From positions 496,001-560,000 of the forward strand of contig JAIWNF010000016.1 of assembly GCA_025093555.1 (NCBI GenBank): a DNA stretch of 64,000 nt. The letters run 5' to 3'. Both the position numbers and the translations under genes were made by a program. Positions 45,201 to 56,784 of this stretch are shown in pieces. The notes below the pieces were generated by a model. That model did not search any database and was not told the origin of the DNA. It saw only the letters and a program-made list of their open reading frames with translations. Every line of letters starts with the position of its first letter. Within the stretch, counting starts at the first letter, position 1. Source of the DNA: Circinella umbellata. Taxonomy: Eukaryota; Mucoromycota; Mucoromycetes; Mucorales; Lichtheimiaceae.

Positions 45201-47610
45201 TTTGGAAGTATCTCATCGAAAAATCAATTTGGGTTATACTGATAAACTGGGTGCGGAATTTTATGGGGCATTCACAATCAAGAACAAATCGGGCCAATTA
45301 CCATTAGATTATGAGGTCGAATGCCCAAGTCGAAATATTGTATTGGATAGAAAGGGTGGTACATTGAACGGTTGGCGTGGTATTGTCGCATCCAACGAAT
45401 CAGCATTAGATTATTTGGATCAAAAGGAACAACAGCAACAGCAGCATCGAGACCAAAGAAAAGAAAAACAAGTGGAACAAATAAATGACGTGACGAATAC
45501 TCAGACCGTGATGTCAGTTGCTCAAATTACGTTCCGGATACATGCGTACCGATATGGTTTGCTCAGCGAAAAACTCATTGTCACGAACAAACATAATAGT
45601 CAAGAAGTGTTTGAAATCGAGGTTCGATTTTTTGTCAAGCAACATAATGTTGAGGCGTGGATGGTCCAAGGAAATGAACAACAGTTATTACTCTGTGATA
45701 CTACGGATGATAATGGTGAAGGATTAGATGATGAACATCACAAGGAAGCAAATCCATTACCGCTTGTACAATGGGAAAGTGTGTATGTTTGTCCTGCAAC
45801 AAATCATTCCAAATCGATGCCGCCGGCTTTACAAGTCATGATGTTATCGGATCAAGATGAAGCTCGTCTTTATGTGCGTGAAATTGAAGTGGCTAACGTA
45901 TCTGATCAACCAATGCAATTGATTGCTCTTAGTGATATTGATATTACTGCTGGATGGGTTGCTGATGAGGACAAGGTTCGAACCGCTTATGTTGTTGAAG
46001 AAGGAGCTTATTTGCAACGAAGTGGACAGTTAATGTTGGATCCTAAACAACGTGTGCGTGTACGATTGCAATGTCCCTCTCCTGAGAAATTGACAGATCA
46101 TGATCGAGCACAAGCTTTACAAGGGAAGAGTGGTATTCTTGCGGGGATGTTTATTTTATATGATATGAAACAACAAGTGGAAGTGCTTGCCCTGGAACTA
46201 AAGGCTCTCTTTTGTGTTTCTGTTGCTGAGTTGGCCGTGGATCGAATTGATCTTGGACAAATAGGACATGTTGCATCATGGAAACCAGTCAAGTTTAGTT
46301 TTACAATTCGTAACATGGCCGATGTTCCCCTCAACTACGATATTATTCATCCAGATTTCATGTCATTTGTTCCAAAGGAACAAAACACTCAGATTATCAA
46401 CCGTAGTAATGTAAGCAATGTCACAACATTTAACGTTGAACCGCGCAAGAACCAAATTGTGCAAGGTACTTTGGATCCACGACAGTTACGCGACCAGTCA
46501 TCAGGCCAAAGACGATATGATATTAGATTAGATAACAACTATAATCAAAGCAATACAATGACTCTCAAACTTAGGGCATTGATGACCGCGTTTGAATTAG
46601 AGTTCGAAAGACTAAGCAACAATGAAGAACTTGCCTTACCACCACTTTATCATCCAATTGCAGCAACTAATATATCATGCGACAGCTGGTTTGTCGTTCA
46701 CAACACCACAGATGATGATATTCGGTTCGAGATTGGCGCGGATATTTCTCCTGGACTCGAAGAATATCTCAAGATAGATGTATTATCTCGATATACAAAT
46801 ACACCACTCCGAGGAGGTATTTCGGTTAGCCCACAAGGTCGAATGGAGGTACGCATAAGAGCCACACCCAATGGAAGAACCCGACTACCGCATGATCGAC
46901 CGGATTTATTGGATCCGGAAGGTATTATTCTTGCGAACCTTTGGGTTACCACACGACCTATGGACATGGGTAATGCTGAAGAGAACCGGAAATTACGAGA
47001 AATGATACCCATACGCAGCACATTGATTGAAACACCCATATTTACATTAAGTGAACGCCGGTTGGATTTCGAATTAGTAACTTATTATCAAGAGGAAGAT
47101 GACCAAAGGTCGGCAGCATCACTATCACCATCCACTTCTCCATCACAGTTATCAGCAACAACAGCAACAGCTACGCCACCTACAGCAAAGGAAGAATCAA
47201 CATATGAAACAACAGCATCGTCGTCGTCATTCTCAACGAAAAGTAACATTGATAAGGCTATGAAGGAAGATAATATGAATAACGATGGAGACTTGGAAGT
47301 AGTATGTCGACCTGTTTCTCATCCATTGACTATTCTCAATCATGCAACCAAACTACCATTACGGTATAAAGTGACAATTGAAGGAGCAGCCGAGTTTCCA
47401 GCACAAGATATGGTACAAATCACACCGTTATCGTCTGATGGCATTGGTATTGTTGAAGCTGATAGTACAGTTACGTTGAATGTTAGAATTGCCAATCCGA
47501 AGGATAGTATACCAGGGCAAATTCGAATACAAGTTGATGATCTTGATGCTGTAGGATTAATCCGACAGACTGCCTCCATTTTTATCAAAGAGACCGTGTG
47601 GGATTTATAA
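39272..47610 (+). CDS. Giant ASH/MSP-type beta-sandwich repeat protein (2,735 residues)
   Basis: Two exons (39272-42068 and 42200-47610). After an Asn/Ser/Thr-rich N terminus (about 1-110), at least ten copies recur of a pattern x-x-F-G-x-x-x-x-G-x(n)-phi-x-phi-x-N-x-S-x-x-P-L, the signature of ASH/MSP immunoglobulin-like domains as in ASPM, HYDIN and DLEC1. Examples with approximate residue: NVIDFGDCISG (460), KAINFGDTDVG (740), NFLDFGSIVLN (855), KNINFGLVERN (1252), LELNFGPCLVD (1359), ELDLGFSYVD (1772), RKINLGYTDK (1939), DRIDLGQIGH (2279). A charged Lys/Glu coiled-coil-like insert lies at about 1420-1500. No kinase, helicase or calponin domain is visible. ASH proteins are known for ciliary, centrosomal and spindle roles. 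A scaffold role here is inference, notable if this fungus lacks flagella. The single intron has GTGAGT and TTTAG ends and preserves frame. Confidence 0.85.
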
Positions 47611-47656
47611 ATAAAGAAAGAGAGAAAGAAATATATATATATAATGTGAATAATGG

Positions 47657-47688
<32 letters not shown>

Positions 47689-48612
47689 CTTTCTTTTCTT
47701 CTTCTTCTTCTTCTCTCTTTTATGATAAAATTTGTAAATAATAATAAAGAATTTTCCCTTTCATCTATTGTTTCCAACCTCTTTTTTTTTACGTGCTGAT
47801 AAATATTTTCGAATACAAGTTAATTTTCAAGTCCCAGTAACTTTATATTTTTTTCAATTCATGAAGAAGTGATGGGATATTAAGAAGCACTGGTAAAAAA
47901 AAAGAGTGAGCCTCGTTTGGAAAACTCATAAAAGTTCTATGACACTCTATATTTCATTAAAGACCATGTATACGTCAGGAGTGATTTTAATGAGCAAAAG
48001 AGAATTATATAAAAGTTGACAATTGGTACTAATATTATTACAGTATTAGCATCTATGAGCACTGTATATACCTACTGTATTATAAACAGGTAGGCAAGTG
48101 ATGTTATCTGATCAAATGAATCGTAGCACTACCTCAAGTTTTGCATATGTGTTTATACATATGACGTATATCACTTTCCCCCAAAATGCCAGTTGGAAGC
48201 TTACAAGTTGGAAAATCAATTTACACAGCTGTGGAATCTTGTAAAAAAGAACCGGTACCGTTACACACATGAAGCGTCATCAACAAACAGAAAAAAGAAA
48301 CCTCTCTGTATATGGGTTGATAAGATCATTATCAAAGATTGACCGTTAGTGATGCAATATATTATACTTTGATTTTTTTTATTGGATTTACTGTACGTAT
48401 ATGATAAAAAGTTAATATAATATATATAATCAATAAAAACGTTATTTATCTATCGATATCACTAACTATATTACTATGTTGTATTGAAAGAGTGTTTAAA
48501 ATGCTAAATGAAATGAGGGGGAAGGGGGGTACATTTAAAGCCCAGAAAGAGGAGAGAGGGGATGTTAGAAAAAAAAAAGGGGGGGGGGGAGGAGTAGGGT
48601 GCGGGAGACGAT
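47611..48612. other. Intergenic between convergent genes
   Basis: 1.0 kb of AT-rich 3' flanks, with an AAT run at 47656-47683 and a CTT run near 47697-47713 directly after the ASH-repeat gene. A G-rich purine block lies near 48510-48605. No gene is seen; the minus ORF 47340-47777 is antisense. Confidence 0.6.
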
Positions 48613-49386
48613 TTATTTACTGTGAATCTTTGCATGAATCGCAACCCAACCAATTTCTCGTTCTATCCATGTTTTTGTGGGTTGTTTTGTACGTGATCTT
48701 CGTTTACTTGTATTATCATACTTGAAATGATTTTTTGTCAAGACCTCATTGGTTGAATGTTGTTGATCACGTTGATAAAGTGGTGGTTGTCGGGGAAAAG
48801 CCAATGGAGTTTTATGCGCATGATGACGGAAAATATAGCCAAGGCGACGATGATGTCGACGACGTGACGAACTAGCTGATTTATATTGGACAAAAAGCTC
48901 ATTTCCAATATCTTCTTCTAACACATGATCTTCATTTTCCTTGTTGCTACTACTCTTGCTACTGCTAGTAGTATTAGTAGTAGGGATCACCATTATCAAT
49001 GAAGAAGAAGATAATGGCCGTTTAAATGTTCTTTCTGATGTCGATTTCTTTGACGATGATGATGATGATGGTAATGTCATGGGGAGAGTAACAGCTTCTT
49101 GAGCAATTTGAGCATACAATGGTAGTGTATTTTGTTCTTGAAAGTTTTTCTTTTGTTGACCATCGATAATACATTCCCAATCTTTTTCATGTTGATGTTG
49201 TGTAGAATAAGGTTCATCTTTATCATAATTCCTATCTACAAGTTCCCATCCTTCATCTGAAGGCTTTAATGGAGGAAATTCGTTATCGCGGAAAATGACT
49301 GCTTTCATTGTTGTTTCATTATCATTATCATTGTTTTTATTTTGTTGTTTATCCATCATGTTTTCAGCGAAAGCCAAGTAATGCAT
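48613..49386 (-). CDS. Hypothetical protein, 257 residues
   Basis: Single open frame with no recognised domain. Two Trp-containing motifs near the N terminus look conserved rather than random: EFPPLKPSDEGWELVDRNYD and HEKDWECIIDG. The middle is Ser/Thr/Lys rich and probably disordered. A basic, His/Arg-rich block (SSSRRRHHRRLGYIFRHH) could bind nucleic acid or act as a nuclear signal. The C terminus (TWIEREIGWVAIHAKIHSK) is helical. A second start at residue 10 or 11 is possible. Codon use and complexity resemble real neighbours, so I accept it as a gene, but the function is unknown. Confidence 0.6.
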   Translation of the reverse strand: MHYLAFAENMMDKQQNKNNDNDNETTMKAVIFRDNEFPPLKPSDEGWELVDRNYDKDEPYSTQHQHEKDWECIIDGQQKKNFQEQNTLPLYAQIAQEAVTLPMTLPSSSSSSKKSTSERTFKRPLSSSSLIMVIPTTNTTSSSKSSSNKENEDHVLEEDIGNELFVQYKSASSSRRRHHRRLGYIFRHHAHKTPLAFPRQPPLYQRDQQHSTNEVLTKNHFKYDNTSKRRSRTKQPTKTWIEREIGWVAIHAKIHSK

Positions 49387-49808
49387 TGTCTAAATGTTGG
49401 TTGATTTGTAAAAAAAAAAAAAAAAAAAAAAAGTAAAGAATCCCAAAGAAAAGAAGAGAAAGAAATTCTTTTTTTTTATAGGAGACCAAAAAAAAGTTAG
49501 CATGTCAGCTGGTTTAAAAAGGCTCTATCATCATCATCATCATGAGAAGAGTGTGCGTGATATGAATTATCGGCGTCATCTTCTTTTCTTCTTTAATGGA
49601 AAAAAAGGCTTTGTGTGTGCTTGCATGTGAGAGAAAATATTATATGTATAAGGAGAGAGAATCCAATGGCTGAATTATTTGTTTGTGATATAATGTATAA
49701 TAACAATAGATTTAGAATGAATGTTTTTGTTTTAAGAAGAAGTGTTTCATTTTTTTTAATAATGTTGTGTGTATGTATGTATATTATTATTATTATTATT
49801 ATTATTAT
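49387..49808. other. Intergenic
   Basis: 422 bp between the hypothetical gene start and the stop of the RSC7-like gene, containing an A-tract at 49411-49431, a CAT run near 49530 and an ATT run at 49783-49810. No gene seen. Confidence 0.55.
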
Positions 49809-52800
49809 TTAGTCTTTATTATTATTACTGGATGGCATTTCAGCAATTCCAGTCCCTTTGATTTCCGGTACTGCAATCTTGTGGTCCTTGTATCGTACAA
49901 CACCACGTGCTTTGATCTGCATAATGATGAATATTTGAACCAGAGTTAATAAATTTAATTATCTATTTTGACAATTTTCTTCACTCCTCCCCCTTCACCC
50001 TTCACCCTTGCCCAGCCCATCCTCTCTAGTTGTTATTATTACCTTTCCACCTACAATACCAACACAATATCCACTAGGTTGTGCTTGACCCTTCAATGCT
50101 AAATTGGCATTATTGGTCTGATGAATAGGTTTGATACTATCCGCACATAATGGACATGTGTATTTTGCTTCTTCATCATCACATAAACTTTGATATTTTT
50201 CTGGTGTTAATGTTTCGTCACATCCTGTATGGATCCAATGATCACATGAATCGCATGCTACCATTTCATTTTCTTCATCATCATTTTCATCTTCTTCTGA
50301 AAATGTTTTTAAACAACAAGGACAGAATCGATCATTTTTAAAGTTGTCATAACATTTTCCACAATAAGTTGCAAGATAGACTGGATATTTAATTTTGTCC
50401 GTGGGTGGTGGAGCCAATGCATGAAAGTATTCGGTTTTATCTCCTTGTTCATCACATCCATGACAATCAGCACATAATGGACAAAGCCATGAACCTATTA
50501 TTATTAGTATTATTAGTAAATAGTGAGAGGATAAACTACAATATGTTACATATAGAGTATAACGTCTTTTTCTTTTTGTTTTTTTTTCTTACCTTCAGGG
50601 ACTTTCTCCACTTTTGGATTACAACTAATAATAAAGATTGAAGTCAGAATCATAATTTTTGTAGATAATTTTTATGTATAATTTACATTTTATCATGTGA
50701 AATGAATAGATTTAAAATCTTTAGAATAGTGAAAAAAAAAAGATGAAGAATAACTTACCATCCAGTATGCCAACCTCGATCACAATCATCACAAATCATT
50801 AAAGTAGATTCATCACCTGCACTCGTACACACACAACATACTTTACATTCAGGACATGCCCAAGGATAGGATTCCACAGCTGCTAATTGTCTTGGTGTTT
50901 TCAAATGAGCACATACTGGATGATATTTCCTTGTACATTTAGAACATTTAATCATACTGAATGCATCACAAGCATTATCCTTTGTTAATAATTCAGAGGG
51001 TGCACTTAGATAATGGCATTCTGCACATTTATTTTCAGCAAGTGATGATGGCTAGTAAAAAAAAAGTAGGTATTTGTTTTTCATTAGTTATTGGATTAAT
51101 TACTAGAATTATTAAGATTTCCTCTCTTTTTTTTATAAGCTTCCTAACCTGTGGTGGTAATTGTTGTGGTTGTGGTTGTTGCTGTAACTGTATCCGTTGT
51201 TGCTGTTGCTGTTGCTGTGATGGTGTCGGTGGTGGTAATTGATGTTTTTGTGGTGTTTGTGGTGTTTGAGGTGGTATGGTTGTCATTAATGGTTGACTTT
51301 GATGAGGACCATGTGGTTGTCTAGCATAATAATGTGCGTGATATTGGCATTTTTCACCAGGAAACATGACAGCACGTCTACAAACTTGATTTTTACTAGA
51401 TTGGTAACCACATACATAATGTTGTTGTTGTTGTTGTTGTTGTTGCTGATAACTTGGTGTTGAATGTGATTGACCAACCTTTCAAATAACAATATGAATA
51501 AAACAGATTAGAAATAAAAAGAAAAAACGGAAGAGGAAGAGTGTATATTATATATGTTTACTTACTGGTGAAAAGTTTTGTGATACTTGATGTGGAAATG
51601 GTGGTCTGGATACTTGTGATGGAGATGAATGTTGTTGCTGCTGTTGCTGCTGTTGTTGTTGTTGCATTTGTGGTGGTACTATAAATATAAAATAAATAAT
51701 GATGAGACTTTTTTGATCCAGGGAGGAGGGGAAATAATTAATTATAAAAAACAACAGCGACAATTTTTTTACCTTGTTGTTCAGCCATTGTGGATATATT
51801 TTGATTCATAACATGATATAATTGATTAAAATAATATTGTTGTGCAAACATGGATTGATTATTAGCAACAATTTGAGAGGGTGATGCGATTTTTGGAGCT
51901 GACTTGTTAAATCGTGTAATATGTCTATCAAAATGGGAATAAATCGTTCCCAAGGAAACGGTTAGCATATATATACACATATATGGGATGTGTAGATCCT
52001 TTGTTTTTTCGTTTATCCGTAGCAACAAAATATAAATATACGTACAAGGGAAAGGAAGATTGATATTGACCTTCCATAATAGCAATAGGATATTTTTCAT
52101 CATTATCATAATCATCCTCACCGTCCGGATTTGACTTTGTAGAAGTAGTAAATGGTTGTTTCACAGTAAGTAATGCTTTTGCTGATTTTTTTGTGTGATC
52201 TGGTACAGCTCTTAATACAGCATCCATATCATAAGTTCCATCCAACAGATCACGACCCACACCACGGAAGGCATTAGCAGGTTGTTTTTCAAATTGAATA
52301 TCCTCTACCGTAAATTCATCCTTTTTATTGTCCACACATTCAAATTTGACCCGTGTTGGTTGAGTTGCAGTAGGAATTTGATGAATATTGGTATGAATAT
52401 CATAAAATACAGATTTCTCTGCACGACGTTCATGAAGTTGGGCATTAAAACCACCCACAGCTAAAGCGGCGTGATGCATCCATGTTGCATTATTCACAGG
52501 TGTTGTAGCATCAAAAGCAGCTGATCGTGATGTGCGTGATATTAATGTTCGCCGACCCATTTTATTCCCTTTATCACCCTTTTCGTTGATTGTTCCTGCT
52601 ATTATTCCTGTTTGTTGGTGCTGTTGTTGCCCTGTCGTTTCTGATTCTGATTCTTCTACTTGTTCTTCTGGTTCTTCTGTGTATCCCATTTCACGTGCTC
52701 GTGCTTCAAAATAATCGTCTTTGACACGTTTACCTCGTTTAATAATACGCGATCCAAAACACTTAAAACAAGATCGAGCACTGACAACGGCCACATCACG

Positions 52801-53727
52801 ATTTCGAAACCAATGCACAAGTAATTTTTCATCGACAAGCCAATTACGTTCTTCTTCTGATAAACGAATGCGTTCTAAAATTGGATTTTTGTGAAAAAAC
52901 AAATAACTGTCGCGATAATTTAACTGTCGTGCTGGTTCCATGGCAAACATGAGAACTTGATCACCACGCATAGGTAATTTAAAAGTAGGCACTTTATATT
53001 CTCGTCCTGTTCAAAATAAACAATCATGTTTAATTTTTCTTTTTTTTTTAATAGAAATTTCTCCATTCCTTTTTTAAAACATTTGGAAAATGGATTGAAT
53101 AAACTTACCACCTAATAAATTGCCTTGTTTATCTATTTTTTCTTCACCCGCTTCGTCAATGTCACTCTCATCGGATTCTTCTTCTTCTTCTTCCTCTACT
53201 TCCTCTACTTCTTCTACTTCTTCAGGTGTTGGTTCTTTTTTAGCTTCTCTTCGTCGTTTCCTATCACTCGTTTTAATAGTAGTCGTTTCGTTATCACTAG
53301 AAGTAATTCCACGTTTAGGAGGTCGTCCACGCCTCCGTAAACGCATACGTGGTAATTGTTCTTCTTCTTGTTCACTTTCCGACGCGTTTCGTTGTTCTTG
53401 TGGTGATTGGTCTGCTTCATCTATATGTTCTTCAGCTCTCGTTGACCTAGTTGAAGATCTTCTACGTGGAGGTCTTCCTCTACGTCTTCGTCCAGCGGAA
53501 GTGTCTAATTTAAGTATAATATAATTTTTATTATTATTGTAGTTGTCGTCAGTCATTGAGTATTTGAGTAAATATATATATATACATCAATATATTTATT
53601 TATTAAAGAAAGCTAGTAATAAAAGATAAAAGAAAAAAAAAATATAAGGGAGAAAAAGAAGGGGAGGAAGGGAAAAAAAAGTTTAAATAAATTTGATAAA
53701 CAGTGATATAATACCTCGAGCTGGCAT
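49809..53727 (-). CDS. Chromatin-remodelling complex subunit: RSC7/SWP82 domain plus zinc and PHD fingers
   Basis: Ten exons (53727-53715, 53504-53109, 53006-52046, 51924-51773, 51678-51566, 51478-51149, 51051-50759, 50624-50593, 50494-50043, 49916-49809) give 949 residues. The N terminus is basic with AT-hook-like RRRRGRPPRR and RRRGRPPKR, followed by an acidic run. The RSC7/SWP82 (CRC subunit) domain spans about 125-245 and beyond: GNLLGGREYKVPTFKLPMRG, LNYRDSYLFFHKNPIL, VSARSCFKCFGSRIIKRGKR, then the family's FNAQLHERRAEKSVFYDIHTN block. Then come poly-Q linkers, a C/H-rich finger at about 566-600 (CGYQ...CRRAVMFPGEKCQYH), and PHD modules at about 660-890: KCSKCTRKYHPVCAH; CCVCTSAGDESTLMICDDCD with GWHTGCC; a cysteine-pair knuckle; ACDSCDHWIHTGC...CPLC. 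Role by family: SWI/SNF-type (RSC/PBAF) nucleosome remodelling. The 13-nt first exon is uncertain; an ATG at 53556 in frame with exon 2 is an alternative start. Confidence 0.87.
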
Positions 53728-54325
53728 ATTATTAAATAATTATAATTGTTGTTGTTATAACAAAAAGAAAAAGATAAAGACAAAAAAATATGCAAAAAAA
53801 AAGTGTTCTTTTTTGTAAAAATAAGAGAAAGAACGTGTACGTCCGCATCAATTGAAATTCAAGTCGGTGCCTTTTTTTTTCAAAGTAAAATTTCGCAAGT
53901 CACAATAGTACTAGAGAACTCAATTTTTGGCGGTTGGGAGGGGAAGGAGGAAATTACTAGTATACCATATGTTACTAGAGAGATAGAGTAAAATCCATGA
54001 TCATGGTCTCTATATAAGTAGTATATACTATGATACGAACCATTGAGTAAACAAGAAAGAATAGCTAATTAATTTTTACAGGGAAAAACGAACTGACATT
54101 TTCTAGTATCTTTCTTAACCTCATAATCTTGGTTTGTACATATTCACATAAATTGATCAATTGCTACAATATATCTATAACATGTACATTAAATTCTTAT
54201 ATATAATACCTTCTCAAGCATCAAATAAAATAATATGTTTTTTTTATTGTTCTTTTTTTGTGTTACATCAAAACGACCTTTTATTTGCGCCTGTTAAACA
54301 TAAATCATCATCATATACTTTCAAG
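53728..54325. other. Intergenic between tandem minus-strand genes
   Basis: About 600 bp forming the promoter of the RSC7-like gene and the 3' flank of the downstream-located F-box gene. No gene is seen; the ORF at 53803-53991 lacks support. Confidence 0.55.
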
Positions 54326-56173
54326 TTATAGATAATAAATGATGACATTAATTCCTTGATCAACAAATCTAACAAAATCTTCTTCCTTGATATGATCATT
54401 GGCCACATTTCGAAGAATTAGAGTTTTAAGAGTTGGAATAAACAAAAGATCCTCTAATGTTTTAGAAGTGGCAACAGGGACATGATTTAATTCTAAAAAT
54501 CGTAAATATTCATTATTATACTTTTTTAACATTTGACAAAAAACAGTTAACCCTTGCTCAGTGACTTTGGTTGCATCATGAATAATAATTCGTTCAAGTG
54601 TTTCAATTTTTCCAATTTCTTGTAAAACCTTATCATTGATTAATTGGAAATACGTGCCAGAAATTAAAAGGGATTTTAATGATGCTTGTTGTTCACAAGA
54701 AAATGAATCATGGTATTGGCGACTCTTGGTTACAAAATGACGTAAAAGTTGAATCACATCCTCTCGATGAGCATAGATACTGTGGTTTAAATGTAAATAT
54801 TTCAAATTTTTCAATTCTTTGATAGAGGTTAGAATCATGGGATGGTTGGACAAATTGCAAGAACCGATATGAAGACTTTGTAAAGTGGTACGGGATACAT
54901 GGGTTAATAAAGTAGTAAGAATAAATGTTGGATCATTACTAGATGATATATTCAATACGCGTAAATTTGAAAATAACATATTCGTATTGTCTGTATTTTG
55001 AAATTCCTGTACACTCAATGTCTCGTTATTATTGTTGTAATAAAGATAAAGTTCTTCCAGTGTTTGAGCATGTCGATGTAAAAGTGATATTAATGTTGTT
55101 TCATTGAATTTTCGAAGAGCAAGGTATCGTAATCCTCTGTCAGTTGAATGATTGTCCGAATCTAGTAGTGGTTGTTGCCTATTGTATTCATTTTCAAATG
55201 ATGACCATACAGAAGAAGGGGGCGTGGCAACAAGACATAGATACATATTAATGTTGAGATATTCAAGTTCATTTTCATAATGCTGTAAAATTATATCAAC
55301 TGCTGTACGGGAATTTACATTTATATATAACTGGCGTATATTTGGACAAAGTTGAGCCATTCGGTCAATGTCACTATCATGAACCGGATTTACGTTGAGT
55401 ACCAACTGCTTTAGCTTTGATGGTATTGTTGTGGTAGTTGCTACTTGAGAACGATGAGGAAATAGTATCACACTAGAGTCACACCAAAAACCTTTTAAAT
55501 GGTGACAAATGGCAAGTACTTTTTCAAAATAAAGGGTTGTTGGTTTAGGTGATATGGCTACCATTTTAAGATATAATAAAGTATTCGACACAGCATCAAG
55601 TGTTTGATATATAATATCAGGCTCTTCCGTTTGGATCGTGCATTCTGTGTTATTATGCGTATAAAAAAAAGGAAGGTGAGGGAAAATGTACCCTATTTTT
55701 ATTCCTTATACATAATCATAAATACATTCAAAAGAAATCGATTGAGCAAGATGCTCTAATATGGTCTTACCACATAACTCCAGGTATTCTAATCGAATAA
55801 ACGAACCAAATACCATTTGTTTTAATATCATTGGTGTCACATTTTTTTTGGATCGGATACTTATTAATTCAAGTCGTATTATGTTATCAGCAACAGTAGC
55901 AACAAAGGATACTATCGGGTCGTTATTATGTTCTTCCATTCTATCACCCGTATCGCCGTGAATAATTACTTTTGACCAAAGACTCTTACATGATATAAGT
56001 TGAGTTTTCCATTCCTTGGAAATTTGAAATAAGTGAAAAAGTTCCATGGTTTCAAAATGTTTCATTATGAGAGGAATAATGTCATAGGGTAATTCAGTAA
56101 CAAAATCAACGCATCGTTTTTTTTGTTGATGAACCAAATGGGATCTGTAACATTTTCGAATGGCTGTCGGCAT
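54326..56173 (-). CDS. F-box / leucine-rich repeat protein
   Basis: Second SCF-type substrate adaptor of the window. Two exons (56173-55771 and 55644-54326) give 573 residues. The F-box is at about 22-70: FVTELPYDIIPLIMKHFETM, HLFQISKEWKTQLISCKSLW. Leucine-rich strands follow in series: LKQLVLNVNPVHDSDIDRMA, IRQLYINVN, LEELYLYYNN, LRVLNISSS, LQSLHIGSCNLS, LKYLHLNHS, LKSLLISG, LERIIIHDATKVTEQGLTVF, LRFLELNH, LKTLILRN. Both ORFs lie in the same frame, separated by a TAA. The GTAAGA donor at 55770 and CAG acceptor at 55645 remove that stop and keep the frame. Overall plan is like the F-box gene at 26.9-29.3 kb, but without the helical N-terminal extension. Substrate unknown. Confidence 0.87.
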
Positions 56174-56784
56174 GTTTTTTTTTTTCGTCTTTCACAGGAT
56201 CGAACTCAAAAGAGAAAAAAAAAAGTGTGTGCTTGGAGATAAATAGTTGTCTGGGTTATTATGCTGCATAAAGAAATATAAATCTCAATGTCCTTGATTG
56301 ACAATAAGAAATACGATGTATTATGACAAACAAATTTGCTATAAGTTCCATTCATAGCTATATATTACAAAACTTCATCCCAAAAAGCCTATTATATACA
56401 TGATTCACTTTTTTAGTTTCTAATATATTGGTACGTAACATGTTTATATAATATTATAATAACGAAAGTACATACGTATAGTTAGGTAGACGTTTGCATA
56501 TCATAACTGGTTGGAGAAATTTTCATTGTATAAAAATAGTGAATGGGTGGGCCTTTTTTTTGGATTTATAAAAATAAAGGTAAGAATAATGTTTTGAGCT
56601 ACCTTGATCAAATAAATTATCATAGTTAAATGTTAAAACCAGAACATCCAGAACATCCAGAGCAACTAGAACCAAATTTCGAACACAAATTTCCATATTT
56701 GAACAACAGTGAATGAAAATGAATAGAAATATAGTGACAAACGTTTATTCTTTTATTTTGTTTTGTGAAAAAGAAAAAAGTTTT
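56174..56784. other. Intergenic
   Basis: About 610 bp of promoter-side sequence upstream of the F-box gene. A short 10-base repeat (GAACATCCA, twice) is at 56641-56660. No gene seen. Confidence 0.5.

Noticed and set aside
49783..49810. ATT repeat considered as part of a tandem-repeat or CRISPR-like array
   Set aside because: It is a simple microsatellite without spacers; the organism is eukaryotic and no array structure exists in the window.
53120..53524. Plus-strand Ser-rich 134-codon ORF
   Set aside because: Antisense to the acidic/basic N-terminal exon of the RSC7-like gene.
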